The position numbers were made by a program, and so were the translations under genes. Shown in pieces: positions 21,064 to 31,811 of a DNA stretch of 64,000 nt. The notes below the pieces were generated by a model that saw only the letters and a list, made by a program, of their open reading frames with translations, did not search any database and was not told the DNA's origin. The first letter of the stretch is position 1, and the number at the start of each line of letters is the position of its first letter. Source of the stretch: Bubalus kerabau (taxonomy: Eukaryota; Chordata; Mammalia; Artiodactyla; Bovidae); assembly GCF_029407905.1 (NCBI RefSeq), contig NC_073643.1, positions 31,400,001 to 31,464,000 of the forward strand. Reading direction: 5' to 3'.

Positions 21064-24000
21064 CTAAATTCCATATATATGTATTAATATACTGTATTGG
21101 TGTTTTTCTTTCTGGCTTACTTCACTCTGTATAATAGGCTCCAGTTTCATCCACCTCATTAGAACTGATTCAAATACATTCTTTTTAATAGCTGAGTAAT
21201 ATTCCATTGTGTATATGAACCACAGCTTTCTTATCCATTCATCTGCTGATGGACATCTAGGTTGCTTCCATGTCCTGGCTATTGTAAACAGTGCTGCAAT
21301 GAACATTGGGGTACATGTGTCTCTTTCAGTTCTGGTTTCCTCGGTGTGTATGCCCAGCAGTGGGATTGCTGGGCCATATGGCAGTTCTATTTCCAGTTTT
21401 TTAAGGAATCTCCACACTGTTCTGCATAGTGGCTGCACTAGTTTGCATTCCCACCAACAGTGTAAGAGGGTTCCCTTTTCTCCACACCCTCTCCAGCATT
21501 TATTGTTTGTAAACATCTTGATAGCAGCCATTCTGACTGGCGTGAGATGGTACCTCATTGTGGTTTTGATTTGCATTTCTCTGATAATGAGTGATGTTGA
21601 GCATCTTTTCATGTGTTTGTTAGCCATCTGTATGTCTTCTTTGGAGAAATGTTTGTTTAGTTCTTTGGCCCATTTTTTGATTGGGTTGTTTATTTTTCTG
21701 GAATTGAGCTTCAGGAGCTGCTTGTATATTTTTGAAATTAATTCTTTGTCAGTTGCTTCGTTTGCTATTATTTTCTCCCATTCTGAAGGCTGTCTTTTCA
21801 CCTTGCTTATAGCTTTTTTCGTTGTGCAAAAGCTTTTAAGTTTAATTAAGTGCCATTTGTTTCTTTTTGCTTTTATTTTCATTACTCTGGGAGGTTGGGT
21901 CATAGAGGATCCTGCTATGATTTATGTCAGAGAGTGTTTTGCCTATGCTTTCCTCTAGGAGTTTTATGGTTTCTGGTCTTACGTTTAGATCTTTAATCCA
22001 TTTTGATTTTATTTTTGTGTATGGTGTTAGAAAGTGTTCTAGTTTCATACTTTTACAAATGATTGACCAGTTTTCCCAGCACCACTTGTTAAAGAGATTG
22101 TCTTTTCTCCGTTGTATATTTTTGCCTCCTTTGTCAAAGATAATGTGTCCATAGGTGTGTGGATTTATCTCTGGGATTTCTATTTTGTTCCATTGATCTA
22201 TATTTCTGTCTTTGTGCCAGTACCATACTGTCTTGATGACTGTAGCTTTGTAGTATAGTCTGAAGTTAGGCAGGTTGATTCCTCCAGTTCCAGTCTTCTT
22301 TCTCAAGATTTCTTTGACTATTCGAGGTTTTTTTGTATTTCCATACAAATTGTGAAATTATTTGTTCTAGTTCTCTGAAAAATACCATTGGTAGCTTGAT
22401 AGGGATTGCATTGAATCTATAGATTGCTTTCGGTAGTACACTCATTTTCACTATATTGATTCTTCTGATCCATGAACATGGTATATTTCTCCATCTATTT
22501 GTGTCCTCTTTGATTTCTTTCACCAGTGTTTTATAGTTTTCTATATATACGTCTTTTGTTTGTTTAGGTAGATATATTCCTAAGTATTTATTCTTTTCGT
22601 TGCAATGGTGAATGGAATTGTTTCCTTAATTTCTCTTTCTGTTTTTGCATTGTTAGTGTATAGGAATGCAAGAGATTTCTGTGTGTTGATTTTATATCCT
22701 GCAACTTTACTATATTCATTAATTTGCTCTAGTAATTTTCTGGTGGAGTCTTTAGGGTTTTCTATGTAGAGGATCATGTCATCTGCAAACAGTGAGAGTT
22801 TTACTTCTTCTTTTTCAATCTGGATTCTTTTTATTTCTTTTTCTGTTCTGATTGCTGTGGCTAAAACTTCCAAAACTATGTTGAATAGTAGTGGTGAGAG
22901 TGGGCACCCTTGCCTTGTTCCTGACTTTAGGGGAAATGCTTTCAATTTGTCACCATTGAGGATAATGTTTGCTGTGGGTTTATTATATATGGCTTTTATT
23001 ATGTTGAGGTATGTTCCTTCTATGCCTGCTTTCTGGAGGGTTTTTATCATAATGGATGTTGAATTTTGTCAAAGGCTTTCTCTACATCTATTGAGATAAT
23101 CATATGGTTTTTATCTTTCAATTTGTTAATGTGGTGTATCACATTGATTGATTTGCAAATATTGAAGAATCCTTGCATCCCTGGGATAAAGCCCACTCGG
23201 TCATAATGATTTTTAATATATTGTTGGACTCTGTTTGCTAGAATTTTGTTAAGGATTTTTCATCTATGTTCATCAGTAATATTGGCCTATAGTTTTCTTT
23301 TGTGTGGCATCTTTGTCTGATTTTGGTATTAGGGTGATGGTGGCCTCATAGAAGGAGTTTGGAAGTTTACCTTCCTCTGCAATTTTCTGGAAGAGTTTGA
23401 GTAGGATAGGTGTTAGCTCTTCTTTAAGTTTTCAGTAGAATTCAGCTGTGAAACCATCTGGTCCAGGGTTTTTGTTTGTTGAAAGATTTCTGATTACAGT
23501 TTTGATTTCTGTGCTTGTGATGGTCTGTTAAGATTTTCTATTTCTTCCTGGTTCAGTTTTGGAAAGTTATACTTTTCTAAGAATTTGTCCATTTCTTCCA
23601 AGTTGTCCATTTTATTGGCATATAGTTGCTGATAGTAGTCTCTTATGATCCTTTGTATTTCTGTGTTGTCTGTTGTGATTTATCCATTTTCATTTCTAAT
23701 TTTGTTGATTTGATTCTTCTCCCTTTTTTTCTTGATGGGTCTGGCTAATGGTTTGTCTATTTTATTTATCTTCTCAAAGAACCAGCTTTTAGCTTTGTTG
23801 ATTTTTGCTATGGTCTCCTTTGTTTCTTTTGCATTTATTTCTGCCCTAATTTTTATGATTTCTTTCCTTCTACTAACCCTGGGGTTCTTCATTTCTTCTT
23901 TTTCTAGTTGCATTAAGTGTAGAGTTAGGTTATTTATTTGATTTTTCTCTTGTTTCTTGAGGTAAGCTTGTATTGCTATGAACCTTCCCCTTAGCACTGT

Positions 24001-25311
24001 TTTTACTGAATCCCATAGGTTTTGGGTTGTTGTGTTTTCATTTTCATTCATCTATGGTTTTTCCTGTGGTCATGTATGGATGTGAGAGTTGGACTGTGAA
24101 GAAGGCTGAGTGCCAAAGAATTGATGGTTTTGAACTGTGGTGTTGGAGAAGACTCTTGAGAGTCCCTTGGACTGCAAGGAGATCCAGCCAGTCCATCCTA
24201 AAGGAGATCAGCCCTGGGATTTCTTTGGAAGGAATGATGCTAAAGCTGAAACTTCAGTACTTTGGCCACCTCATGCAAAGAGTTGACTCATTGGAAAAGA
24301 CTCTGATGCTGGGAGGGATTGGGGGCAGGAGGAGAAGGGGACAACAGAGGGTGAGATGGCTGGATGGCATCACTGACTCGATGGATGTGAGTCTCAGTGA
24401 ACTCTGGGAGTTGGTGATGGACAGGGAGGCCTGGCGTGCTGCGATTCATGGGGTTGCAAAGAGTGGGACACGACTGAGCGACTGATCTGATCTGAAATGA
24501 CATGCATTTTTTTATTTCTTCTGTGATTTTTTGGTTATTCAGAAGTGTGTTGCTTAGCCTCTATATGTTTGTATTTTTAATGTTTTTTTTTTTTTCCTAT
24601 AGTTGACATCTAATCTTACTGCACTGTGATCAGAAAAGAGGCTTGAAATGATTTCAAATTTTTTTTTTTTAATTTACCAAGGCTAGATTTATGGCCCAGG
24701 AGGTGATCTATCCTGGAGAAAGTTCTGTGTGCACTTGAAAAAAAGGTGAAATTCATTGTTTTGGGGTGAAATGTCCTATAGATGTCAATTAGGTCTAACT
24801 GGTCCATTGTATCATTTAAAGTTTGTGTTTCCTTGCTAATTTTCTGTTTAGTTGATCTATCCATAGGTGTGAGTGGGGTATGAAAGTCTCCCACTATTAT
24901 TGTGTTACTGTTAACTTCCCCTTTCAGAGTTGTTAGCATTTGCCTCACATATTGTGGTGCTCCTATGTTGGGTGCATATATATTTATAATTGTTATATCT
25001 TCTTCTTGGGGTGATCCTTTGATCATTATGTAGTGTCCTTTTTTGTCTCTTTTCACAGCCTTTATTTCAAAGTCTATTTTATCTGATATGAGTATTGCTA
25101 CTCCTGCTTTCTTTTGGTCTCCATTTGTGTGAAATATCTTTTTCCACCCCTTCACTTGCAGTCTGTGTGTGTCCCTTGTTTTGAGGTGGGTCTCTTGTAA
25201 ACAGCATATATAAGAGTCTTCTTTTTGTATCCATTCAGCCAGTCTTTGTCTTTTGGTTGGGGCATTCAACCCATTTACATTTAAGATAATTATTGATAAG
25301 AATGATCCCAT
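21064..25311 (-). pseudogene. L1 ORF2 (endonuclease-RT), frameshifted and interrupted
   Basis: The endonuclease (25311 to 24616) starts MGSFLSII and keeps the key residues N11, E40 (QETHL), D142 and SRIDH. The Asn after D142 is His (GDFH instead of GDFN). A frameshift in an A-run near 24660 ends the frame just before the SDH motif. A BovB fragment cuts ORF2 at 24052-24495. RT pieces follow: 24051 to 23680, a broken stretch to 23051, 23050 to 22580 (GTRQGCPLSPLLFN and FADD present), 22523 to 22266, 22348 to 21842, and 21903 to 21064. The last piece keeps the C-terminal CX3CX7HX4C motif intact, where the plus-strand L1 has its stop. Not functional. Confidence 0.93.
24052..24495 (+). mobile_element. 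BovB 3' fragment inserted in L1 ORF2
   Basis: Begins CTATGGTTTTTCCTGTGGTC and ends with CTGATCTGATCTGAA tail units, so it is the last 440 bp of BovB, sense. Its frame is open for about 150 codons (VMYGCESWTVKKAE, then GRRRRGQQRVRW), showing little decay. It interrupts the minus-strand L1 between 'cattttcattcat' and 'catgcattttttt'. Confidence 0.92.
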
Positions 25312-25369
25312 TGCTATTTACTTTGTTGTTTTGAGTTCGAGTTTATATACCTTTTTCTGTGTTTGCTGC

Positions 25370-26551
25370 CTAGAGAAGATCCTTTAGCATTTGTTGAAGA
25401 GCTGGTTTGGTGGTGCTGAATTCTCTCAGCTTTTGCTTGTCTGTAAAGCTTTTGATGGAGAAGGCGATGGCACCCCACTCCAGTACTCTTGCCTGGAAAA
25501 TCCCTGCAGTCCATGGGGTCACTAAGGGTCGGACACGACTGAGCGACTTCACTTTTACTTTTCACTTTCATACACTGGAGAAGGAAATGGCAACCCACTC
25601 CAGTGTTCTTGCCTAGAGAATCCCAGGGATTGGGGAGCCTTGTGGGCTGCCATCTATGGGGTCACACAGAGTTGGACATGACTGAAGTGACTTAGCAGCA
25701 GCAGCAGCAAAGCTTTTGATTTCTCCTTCATATTTGAATGAGATCCTTGCTGGGTACAGTAATCTGGGTTGTAGGTTTTTCTCTTTCATCACTTTAAGTA
25801 TGTCCTGCCATTCCCTTCTGGTCTGGAGAGTTTCTATTGAAAGATCAGCTGTCATCCTTAGGGGAATACCCTTGTGTGTTATTTGTTGTTTTTCCCTTGC
25901 TGCCTTTAATATTTGTTCTTTGTGCTTGATCTTTGTTAATTTGATTAATATGTGTCTTGGGGTGTTTCGCCTTGGGTTTATCCTGTTTGGGACTCTCTGG
26001 GTTTCTTGGATTTGGGTGGCTATTTCCTTCCCATTTAAGGGAAGTTTTCAACTGTTATCTCCTCAAGTATTTTCTCATGGCCTTTCTTTTTGTCTTCTTC
26101 TTCTGGGACTCCTATGATTCTAATGTTGGGGCATTTAATATTGTCCCAGAGTTCTCTGAGGTTGTCCTCATTTCTTTCAATTCTTTTTTCTTTTTTCCTC
26201 TCTGTTTCATTTATTTCCACCATTCTATCTTCCACCTAACTTATCCTATCTTCTGCCTCAGTTATTCTACTGTTGCTCCAGAGTGCTTTTGATCTCAGTT
26301 ATTGCATTATGCATTATTGATTGACTCTTTATTTCTTCTAGGTCCTTGTTAAACATTTCTTGCGTCTTCTCAATCCTTGTCTCCAGGCTATTTATCTGTA
26401 ACTCCATTTTGTTTACAAGATTTTGGATCATTTTTACTATCATTATTCTGAATACTTTTTCAGGTAGACTCCCTATCTCCTCCTCTTTTGTTTGATTTGG
26501 TGGGCATTTATCATGTTCCTTTAGCTGCTGAATATTTCTCTGCCTTTTTAT
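25370..26551 (-). pseudogene. L1 ORF1 (RNA-binding chaperone), broken
   Basis: ORF1p normally forms coiled-coil trimers that coat L1 RNA. Recognisable pieces: the NLRELWDNIKCPNIRIIGVPEEE block of the RRM (26235 to 26035), the CTD block with ADLSIETLQTRREWQD (25855 on), and the C-terminus ending LKDLL with TAG at 25370-25372. Breaks: the expected start codon is ATA (26549-26551), a small deletion near 26275 shifts the frame, TAG replaces GAG at 26236-26238, and a Bov-A2 splits the CTD at 25457-25708. The SINE's TSD duplicates the codons for IKSF. The coiled-coil part is at 26240-26540. Confidence 0.88.
25457..25708 (+). mobile_element. Bov-A2 SINE in L1 ORF1, 12-bp TSD
   Basis: TSD AAAGCTTTTGAT at 25445-25456 and 25709-25720, exact. 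Two BovA monomers: first from GGAGAAGGCGATGGCACCCC, second from GGAGAAGGAAATGGCAACCC. A linker carrying ACTTTTACTTTTCACTTTC lies between and (CAG)n ends the element. Confidence 0.96.
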
Positions 26552-27083
26552 CTTGTTTAGATGTTTGTGTTTGGGGTGGCCTTTCTGTATGTTGGAAGTT
26601 TGTGGTTCCTCTTTATTGTGGAGATTCCTCTGTATGAGTGGGGTTGGATGAGTGGCTTGTCAAGGTTTCCTGGTTAGCGAAGCTTGCATTGGTGTTCTGG
26701 TGGGTGGAGCTGGATCTCTTCTCTGGAGTTCAAAGAAGTGACCAATAGTGAGTTTTGAGGTGTCTGTGGGTTTGGTGTGACTTTTGGCTGCCTGTATTTT
26801 AATGCTCAGGTTTATGTTCCTGCATTGTGAGAGAATTATCTTGGTATGCCTTGCTCTGAAACGTGTTGGCTCTTGGGTGGAGCTTGGTTTCAGTGTAGGT
26901 ATGGAGGCTTTTGGATGAGCTCTTGTTGATTAATGTTCCCTGGAGTCAGGAGTTTTCTGGTGGTCTCAAGTTTTGGATTTAAGTCTCCTGCCTCTGCTGT
27001 TCAGTCTTACTCTTACAGTAGCCTCAAGACTTCTCCATCCATACAGCACCAATGATAAAACATCTAGGTTAGTGGTGAAAAGA

Positions 27084-27380
27084 TTCTCCACAGTGAAGGA
27101 CACGCAGAGAGGTTCACAGAGATATATGGAGAAGAGAAGAGGAAGGAGGGAGATAGAGGTGACCAGGAGGAGAGAGGGGGAATCAAAAGGGGAGAGACAG
27201 ATCTAGCCAATAATCAGTTCCCTAAGTGTTCTCCACAGCCCAGAACACCCAAAGAAATTCACAGAGTTAGGTAGAGAAGAGAAAAGGGGGAAGGAAGAGA
27301 TAGAGGTGACCTGGGAGAGAAAAAGGAGAGTCAAAAGGGGAGAGAGCAATCAAGCCAGTAATCACACTCCTAAGTAAAAA
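27084..27380 (-). repeat. Two tandem 145-bp units in L1 5'UTR
   Basis: TTCTCCACAG starts both units (27084 and 27229). Shared blocks follow in the same order: 'ttcacagag', 'gagaagagaa', 'gatagaggtgacc', 'gtcaaaaggggagaga', 'ccagtaatca' and 'ctaagt'. Similarity is imperfect, so the duplication is old. Confidence 0.75.
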
Positions 27381-27576
27381 TGGGTACTGAAGATTGGATT
27401 CTTAGAGGTACAAAATGGATAACAAATAGCAAAAAGCAAAGAGTAAAAATCTAGAGTAGAGGTTAGACTCTCAAAAAATATAGTATTAAAAAAATCACAA
27501 AAATTATAAAAATTATATATATGAAATTTGCTTTAAAAATAGGGTCTTTTTTTTTTTCCAAGGTAATAGTGGATTA

Positions 27577-27843
27577 TGCTGCTAAGTCGCTTCAGTCGTG
27601 TCCGACTCTATGTGACCCCATAGACAGCAGCCCACCAAGCTCCCCAATCCCTGGGATTCTCTAGGCAAGAACACTGGAGTGGGTTGCCATTTCCTTCTCC
27701 AGTGCATGAAAGTGAAAAGTCAAAGTGAAGTCTCTCAGTCGTGTCCAACTCTTAGCGACCCCATGGACTGCAGCCTCCCAGGCTCCGCCATCCATGGGAT
27801 TTTCCAGGCAAGAGTACTGGAGTGGGGTGCCATTGCCTTCTCC
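27577..27843 (-). mobile_element. Bov-A2 SINE, antisense
   Basis: Both monomers present in reverse: TGCTGCTAAGTCGCTTCAGT at one end and GTGCCATTGCCTTCTCC at the other. The linker reads CATGAAAGTGAAAAGTCAAA. It faces a second Bov-A2 across a 14-bp spacer. Confidence 0.95.
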
Positions 27844-27857
27844 AATAGCAGTGGGTA

Positions 27858-27985
27858 GGAGAAGGCAATGGCACCCCACTCCAGTACTCTTGCCTGGAAA
27901 ATCCCATGGACGGAGAAGCCTGGTAAGCTTCAGTCCACAGGGTCGCTAAGAGTCAGACACGACTGAAGCAACTTAGCAGCAGCAG
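27858..27985 (+). mobile_element. Bov-A2 single-monomer SINE, sense
   Basis: Starts GGAGAAGGCAATGGCACCCC and ends at GACTGAAGCAACTTAG(CAG)n, so it is a one-monomer form (internal deletion or recombination between monomers). An (AT)n stretch follows at 27993-28005. Confidence 0.92.
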
Positions 27986-28109
27986 CAGCAGCAAATATAT
28001 ATATACACACTCATGAGTGCAAGTAAACTGGGAAAATCTGAACCTGATCAGTGGTTTACATCAATGTCAGTCTCCTATAGTTGTGATACTGTTGTAGATA
28101 CTGTGATAC

Positions 28110-28151
28110 AGGGTCAGACATGACTGAAGCAACTTAGCAGCAGCAGCAGTA
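28110..28151 (+). mobile_element. Bov-A2 3' end fragment
   Basis: GGGTCAGACATGACTGAAGC followed by AACTTAG(CAG)n. Only the last 40 bp are present: severe 5' truncation or a recombination scar. Confidence 0.75.
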
Positions 28152-28844
28152 GATTATAAAAATGAAAATTAAAGGAGTAATAAAGAATTTAAAAATTTTC
28201 AAAATTAAAAAATGATAATAGTAAAGTATATCTAGGAATTTCTCTGGAGCTCTTGAGGGCAGTGTAGGGTCAGTTCAGTTTCAGATAGTTCCTTGTTCCA
28301 GCTTATACTTCTTCTCAAGGTCTACAGGCACCTTACAACGTAGTCAATCTGTTAATCTGTTGTACCTGTCACTTCCAAAGGAGTTCCCTCTTCTTTATTT
28401 ATTTTGGCTCCCTCTGTTTGCAAGTCTCTTCAGTGTCTAATTTCCACCCTGACACAAGGGGGCAAAGGTGGTCACTTATTTAGGCTCGCTTGTTCAGTTG
28501 TGCTGGGGGGTGGGGGTGGGACGGCGGGGGGAGGAACACTGCAAACAAATATCACTAGTGTGTGTGGGAGTGCTCACAGTGTCTGGGCCACACTGGGTTT
28601 GCCCCCGCTCACGGCATGTGTGCTTTCCTGGTTTACACTGCTCAGGCTCCGGGTTACTCTGCATGGGAACTGTCTAAAGCGGGCCCTGGGTTGCGTGCAC
28701 TTTCCACGTCTAAGCAGCTCAGGTTCAGGTTATCGGGTACTCCACAAAGGCACAGACTCAGTTGGGTCTGCGTTTTGTGCCCTTCCCAGGTCCGAGCAGC
28801 TCAGGCGACCTTGAGTACACTTGGTGAGTGCACTCTCCCAGGTG

Positions 28845-29114
28845 TGCTGCTGCTGATGCTGCTAAGTCACTTCATTCGTGTCCAACTCTGTGCGACCCCA
28901 TAGACGGCAGCCCACCAGGCTTCCACGTCCCTGGGATTCTCCAGGCAAGAACACTGGAGTGGGTTGCCATTTCCTTCTCCAGTGCATGAAAGTGAAAAGT
29001 GAAAGTGAAGTCGCTCAGTCGTGTCCAACTCTAGCGACCCCATGGACTGCAGCCTACCAGGCTCCTCCGTCCACAGGATTTTCCAGGCAAAAGTACTGGA
29101 GTGGGGTGCCATTG
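28845..29114 (-). mobile_element. Bov-A2 SINE, antisense
   Basis: Complete two-monomer element in reverse, (TGC)n end at 28845. The linker at 28986-29008 is an uninterrupted run of GAAAGTGAAAAGTGAAAGTG. Confidence 0.94.
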
Positions 29115-30003
29115 TGCGGTGAGTCTTATCACCTCCCCAGTCCAGGCTGCTCGGTTTCCTGGGTGTGCAGTGGGAGTGTTGTCTCAGGTGTGCCCTGTGT
29201 CCCCTCTGGGAAGCTGATCTCTGACTGAGACCCTCCTGGCGATGTCAACCGTCCAGGATCCCAGGAAGACTTGGTTAGCAACTGGGAGCCTGCTTGCAGT
29301 TTGGTAGAGGGTGCCATCTCTGGAGCCAAGATTGCCCCTTGTCAGCTCTGACTGTCGCCTTCCTGCCTCCCTGCCTCTGGTGGGGTAGGGGCCGGGCTGC
29401 AGTCAGCTAGCTCTCCTCTGGTATTTGCTCAGTCCTTTGATCTGTGAGCAGGCCCTGTAGTGCCTTAGGTTAGAGCTTTTCGCAGGAAAGTTCTCTCTGT
29501 CTTTTTTTTTTTTTCCCTCTCTCTGGCTATTCCACAGTTTGGGTTGCTGTCTCACGTTAGCTCCCTCAGATTGTCCTCAGGTTATTCAGGCCCAGTCCTT
29601 ACCCTAAGCATGCAGCCTGCACCTACCTGTTCAGCCCGCGCTCGCTGCTGGCAGATGCGAGCGTCTGGGCTACTTCTCTGCTGGGAGTTGTGGTTAGGCA
29701 TGTAATCTGTGGGTTTTTGTTTTTTTTTTCCCTCCCGGTTATGTTGCCCTCTGAGATTCCAAAACTCCCCACAGACCTGACTGTGAGAGGTTTTCCTCAT
29801 GTTTGGAAACTTCTCCTCCTTCATGACTCCCTCCCCGGGACAGATCTCCGTCCCTGAGAATGGGCTGCCTTTCTGGGTGTCTGGTGTCCTCTGCCAGTGT
29901 TCAGAAGTTGTTTTGTGGAATTTGCTCAGCGTTCAATTGATCTTTTGATGAATTTGTGGGGGAGAAAGTGATCTCCCCATCTTATTCCTCCACCATCTTA
30001 GGA

Positions 30004-31508
30004 CTGCTCTCTGTTTTTACTTTTAGTTCTCTCAGTTTCTGCTTTGTATGTTTTAAAACTATTGTTAGGTGTATACACATTTAGCACTGTTATTTCTTCT
30101 TGCTGTATTAATCTTTTTATCATTATGCAATTCTTTTTATCCTTGATAATTTCCTTTGCTTCACTGTCTACTTTATCTGACATTAATGAAGCCATTCAAG
30201 TTTAATTTTCCTTCATTTTTACATGGTACATCTTTTTCACCTTTTTTACTTTAACCTAATTGGATCACTACGTTTAAGATGAGTTTCATAGAAGTAGCAT
30301 ATAGTTGGTCATGTTTTTAAATCCATCTTGATAATCTCTGTCTTTTAAAATTGATGTATTTGACTCATGTACATTTTAATGCAATTTTTGATATGTTTGA
30401 ATTTAGTCAACCTTTTATCTGCTTTCTGTTTCCTCTGTTTTTATTCTGGTTTCCCCTTTCCTGCCTTTTGTGGGGATTATTTGAACATATTTTTTAGTAT
30501 TCCCATTTTTATTTACCTGTTCTGTTCTGTGATTTTTCAGCCATCTCTCTATTATTGGTTTCCAGTTTGATTCCACTGTGGCCCAAGAGCATATTTTGTA
30601 TGTATGTATTCTGTTTGTGTGACTAGATCTCCTTGTGTAGTATTTTTAGCAATTGCTATAGGGATTACGATTTACATAATTTTTCACTTTTTACTTTTAA
30701 ATATTTTAGCATTTCAGATTGAATATTGAAAGCTTACCAGTAAATGTACCAAGTTTTTTATACATTTAACAGACAATGAAAACTCCAGATAATGTTACAA
30801 TTTTTGCTTTCAACCATCTATCGTATTTTAAGAAACTCAGTAGGAGAAGAATGGCTTCCCAGGTGGCTCAGTGGTAAAGAATCTGCCTGCCAATGCCCAA
30901 AATGTAGGAGATGTGAGTTCAATCCCTGGGTTGGGAAGATTAACTGCAGGAGGAAATTCTACCGACTCTATTATTCTTGCCTGGAGAATCCCATGAACAG
31001 AGATGACTGGCAGGAGAATCGCATGGACAGAGGAGCCTGGCAGCTTACAGTACATGGGGTTGCAAAGAGCTGGACATGATTGAGAATGCATGCACACACA
31101 GAAGAGCAACATATTGTATTTACTTAGAAATTTGCCATTTTTGTGTCATCATACTTGACATTAAAAGTTTCCTTCTGGTATCATTTTCCTCTGCCTGGAG
31201 AACATCTTTGGAATTCTTTTAGAGCAAGTCTGCTGGTAATTCTCTTGATTTTCATTCACCTAAAAATATTCTTACTTCAACTCATTCCTGAAGGATATTT
31301 TCCCCAGACTAGAATTCTGACTACATAGTTATCTTCCTGCACTTTAAGTATGTAGTTGTACTCCATACCAGACTCCATGGTTTTTCGTGAGAAATCTCTA
31401 GTCACTTCAATTGTTGTCCTCCAGTAAGTATGTGTTGGTTTTTCCCAGGTTTTTTCAAGAGTTTTTTTCCTTTTACTTTAATTTTCAGCAGTTTTATTAT
31501 TATGTGTG
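30004..31508 (-). mobile_element. Old L1M, middle part, antisense (outer element resumed)
   Basis: After the nested L1 the old element resumes with 'agttctctcagtttctgc' (ORF2 endonuclease region), passes a Bov-tA (30853-31090) and ends at the BovB insertion. The coding frame is destroyed. Confidence 0.75.
30853..31090 (+). mobile_element. Bov-tA SINE with internal duplication
   Basis: Begins GGCTTCCCAGGTGGCTCAGT, with B-box-like 'agttcaatccc'. It has an extra copy of the 'aatcccatgaacagag..' block (30988-31040), giving about 30 bp more than usual. Confidence 0.88.
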
Positions 31509-31811
31509 TAGATTTCTTTCAGATCAGTTCAGTCAGTCAGTCGTGTCCAACTCTTTGTGACATCATGAATCGCAGCATGCCAGGCCTCCCTGTCCATCAC
31601 CAACTCCTGGAGTCTACTCAAACTCATGTCCATCAAGTCGGTGATGCCATCCAACCATCTTATCCTCTGTCGTCCCTTCTCCTCCTGCCCCCAATCCGTC
31701 CCAGCATCAGGGTCTTTTCCAATGAGTCAACTCTTCACATGAGGTGGCCAAAGTATTGGAGTTTCAGCTTCAGCATCAGTCCTTCCAATGAACACCCAGG
31801 ACTGATCTCCT

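Larger units (their letters stand above)
20705..30003 (-). mobile_element. Full-length bovine-type L1 with nested insertions
   Basis: On minus the order is 5'UTR (30003 to about 26552), ORF1 (26551 to 25370), a 58-base spacer, ORF2 (25311 to 21064), then 3'UTR to 20705. The 5' end reads TAAGATGGTGGAGGAATAAG, a typical L1 start. It was inserted into an older L1M: flanks 'ctgtttgtatttttt' (about 20682) and 'ctgtttttacttttag' (about 30011) look like a diverged TSD. Later insertions are a BovB piece (24052-24495), a Bov-A2 (25457-25708), and Bov-A2s at 27577-27843, 27858-27985, about 28110-28151 and 28845-29114. Both ORFs carry several disabling changes. Confidence 0.92.
26552..30003 (-). promoter_or_regulatory. 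L1 5'UTR (internal promoter region)
   Basis: By position, the stretch between the ORF1 start and the L1 5' end. In L1s this region has an internal Pol II promoter. It includes a 145-bp near-tandem duplication (27084-27380), an A/T-rich part (27400-27570), GC-rich blocks (28500-29480) and four Bov-A2 pieces. The GC-rich part at 28560-28830 has CpG-poor but G/C-dense sequence. No activity can be claimed from sequence. Confidence 0.7.

Noticed and set aside
21209..21958. 249-codon plus-strand frame rich in Ile, Leu and Phe that looks membrane-like
   Set aside because: Exact antisense of L1 ORF2; hydrophobicity comes from the reverse complement of a Lys and Asn-rich gene.
25716..26292. Plus-strand frames with hydrophobic segments (133 and 111 codons)
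   Set aside because: Antisense of L1 ORF1.
28500..28830. GC-rich block as a host CpG island promoter
   Set aside because: Lies inside the L1 5'UTR and has few CpGs.
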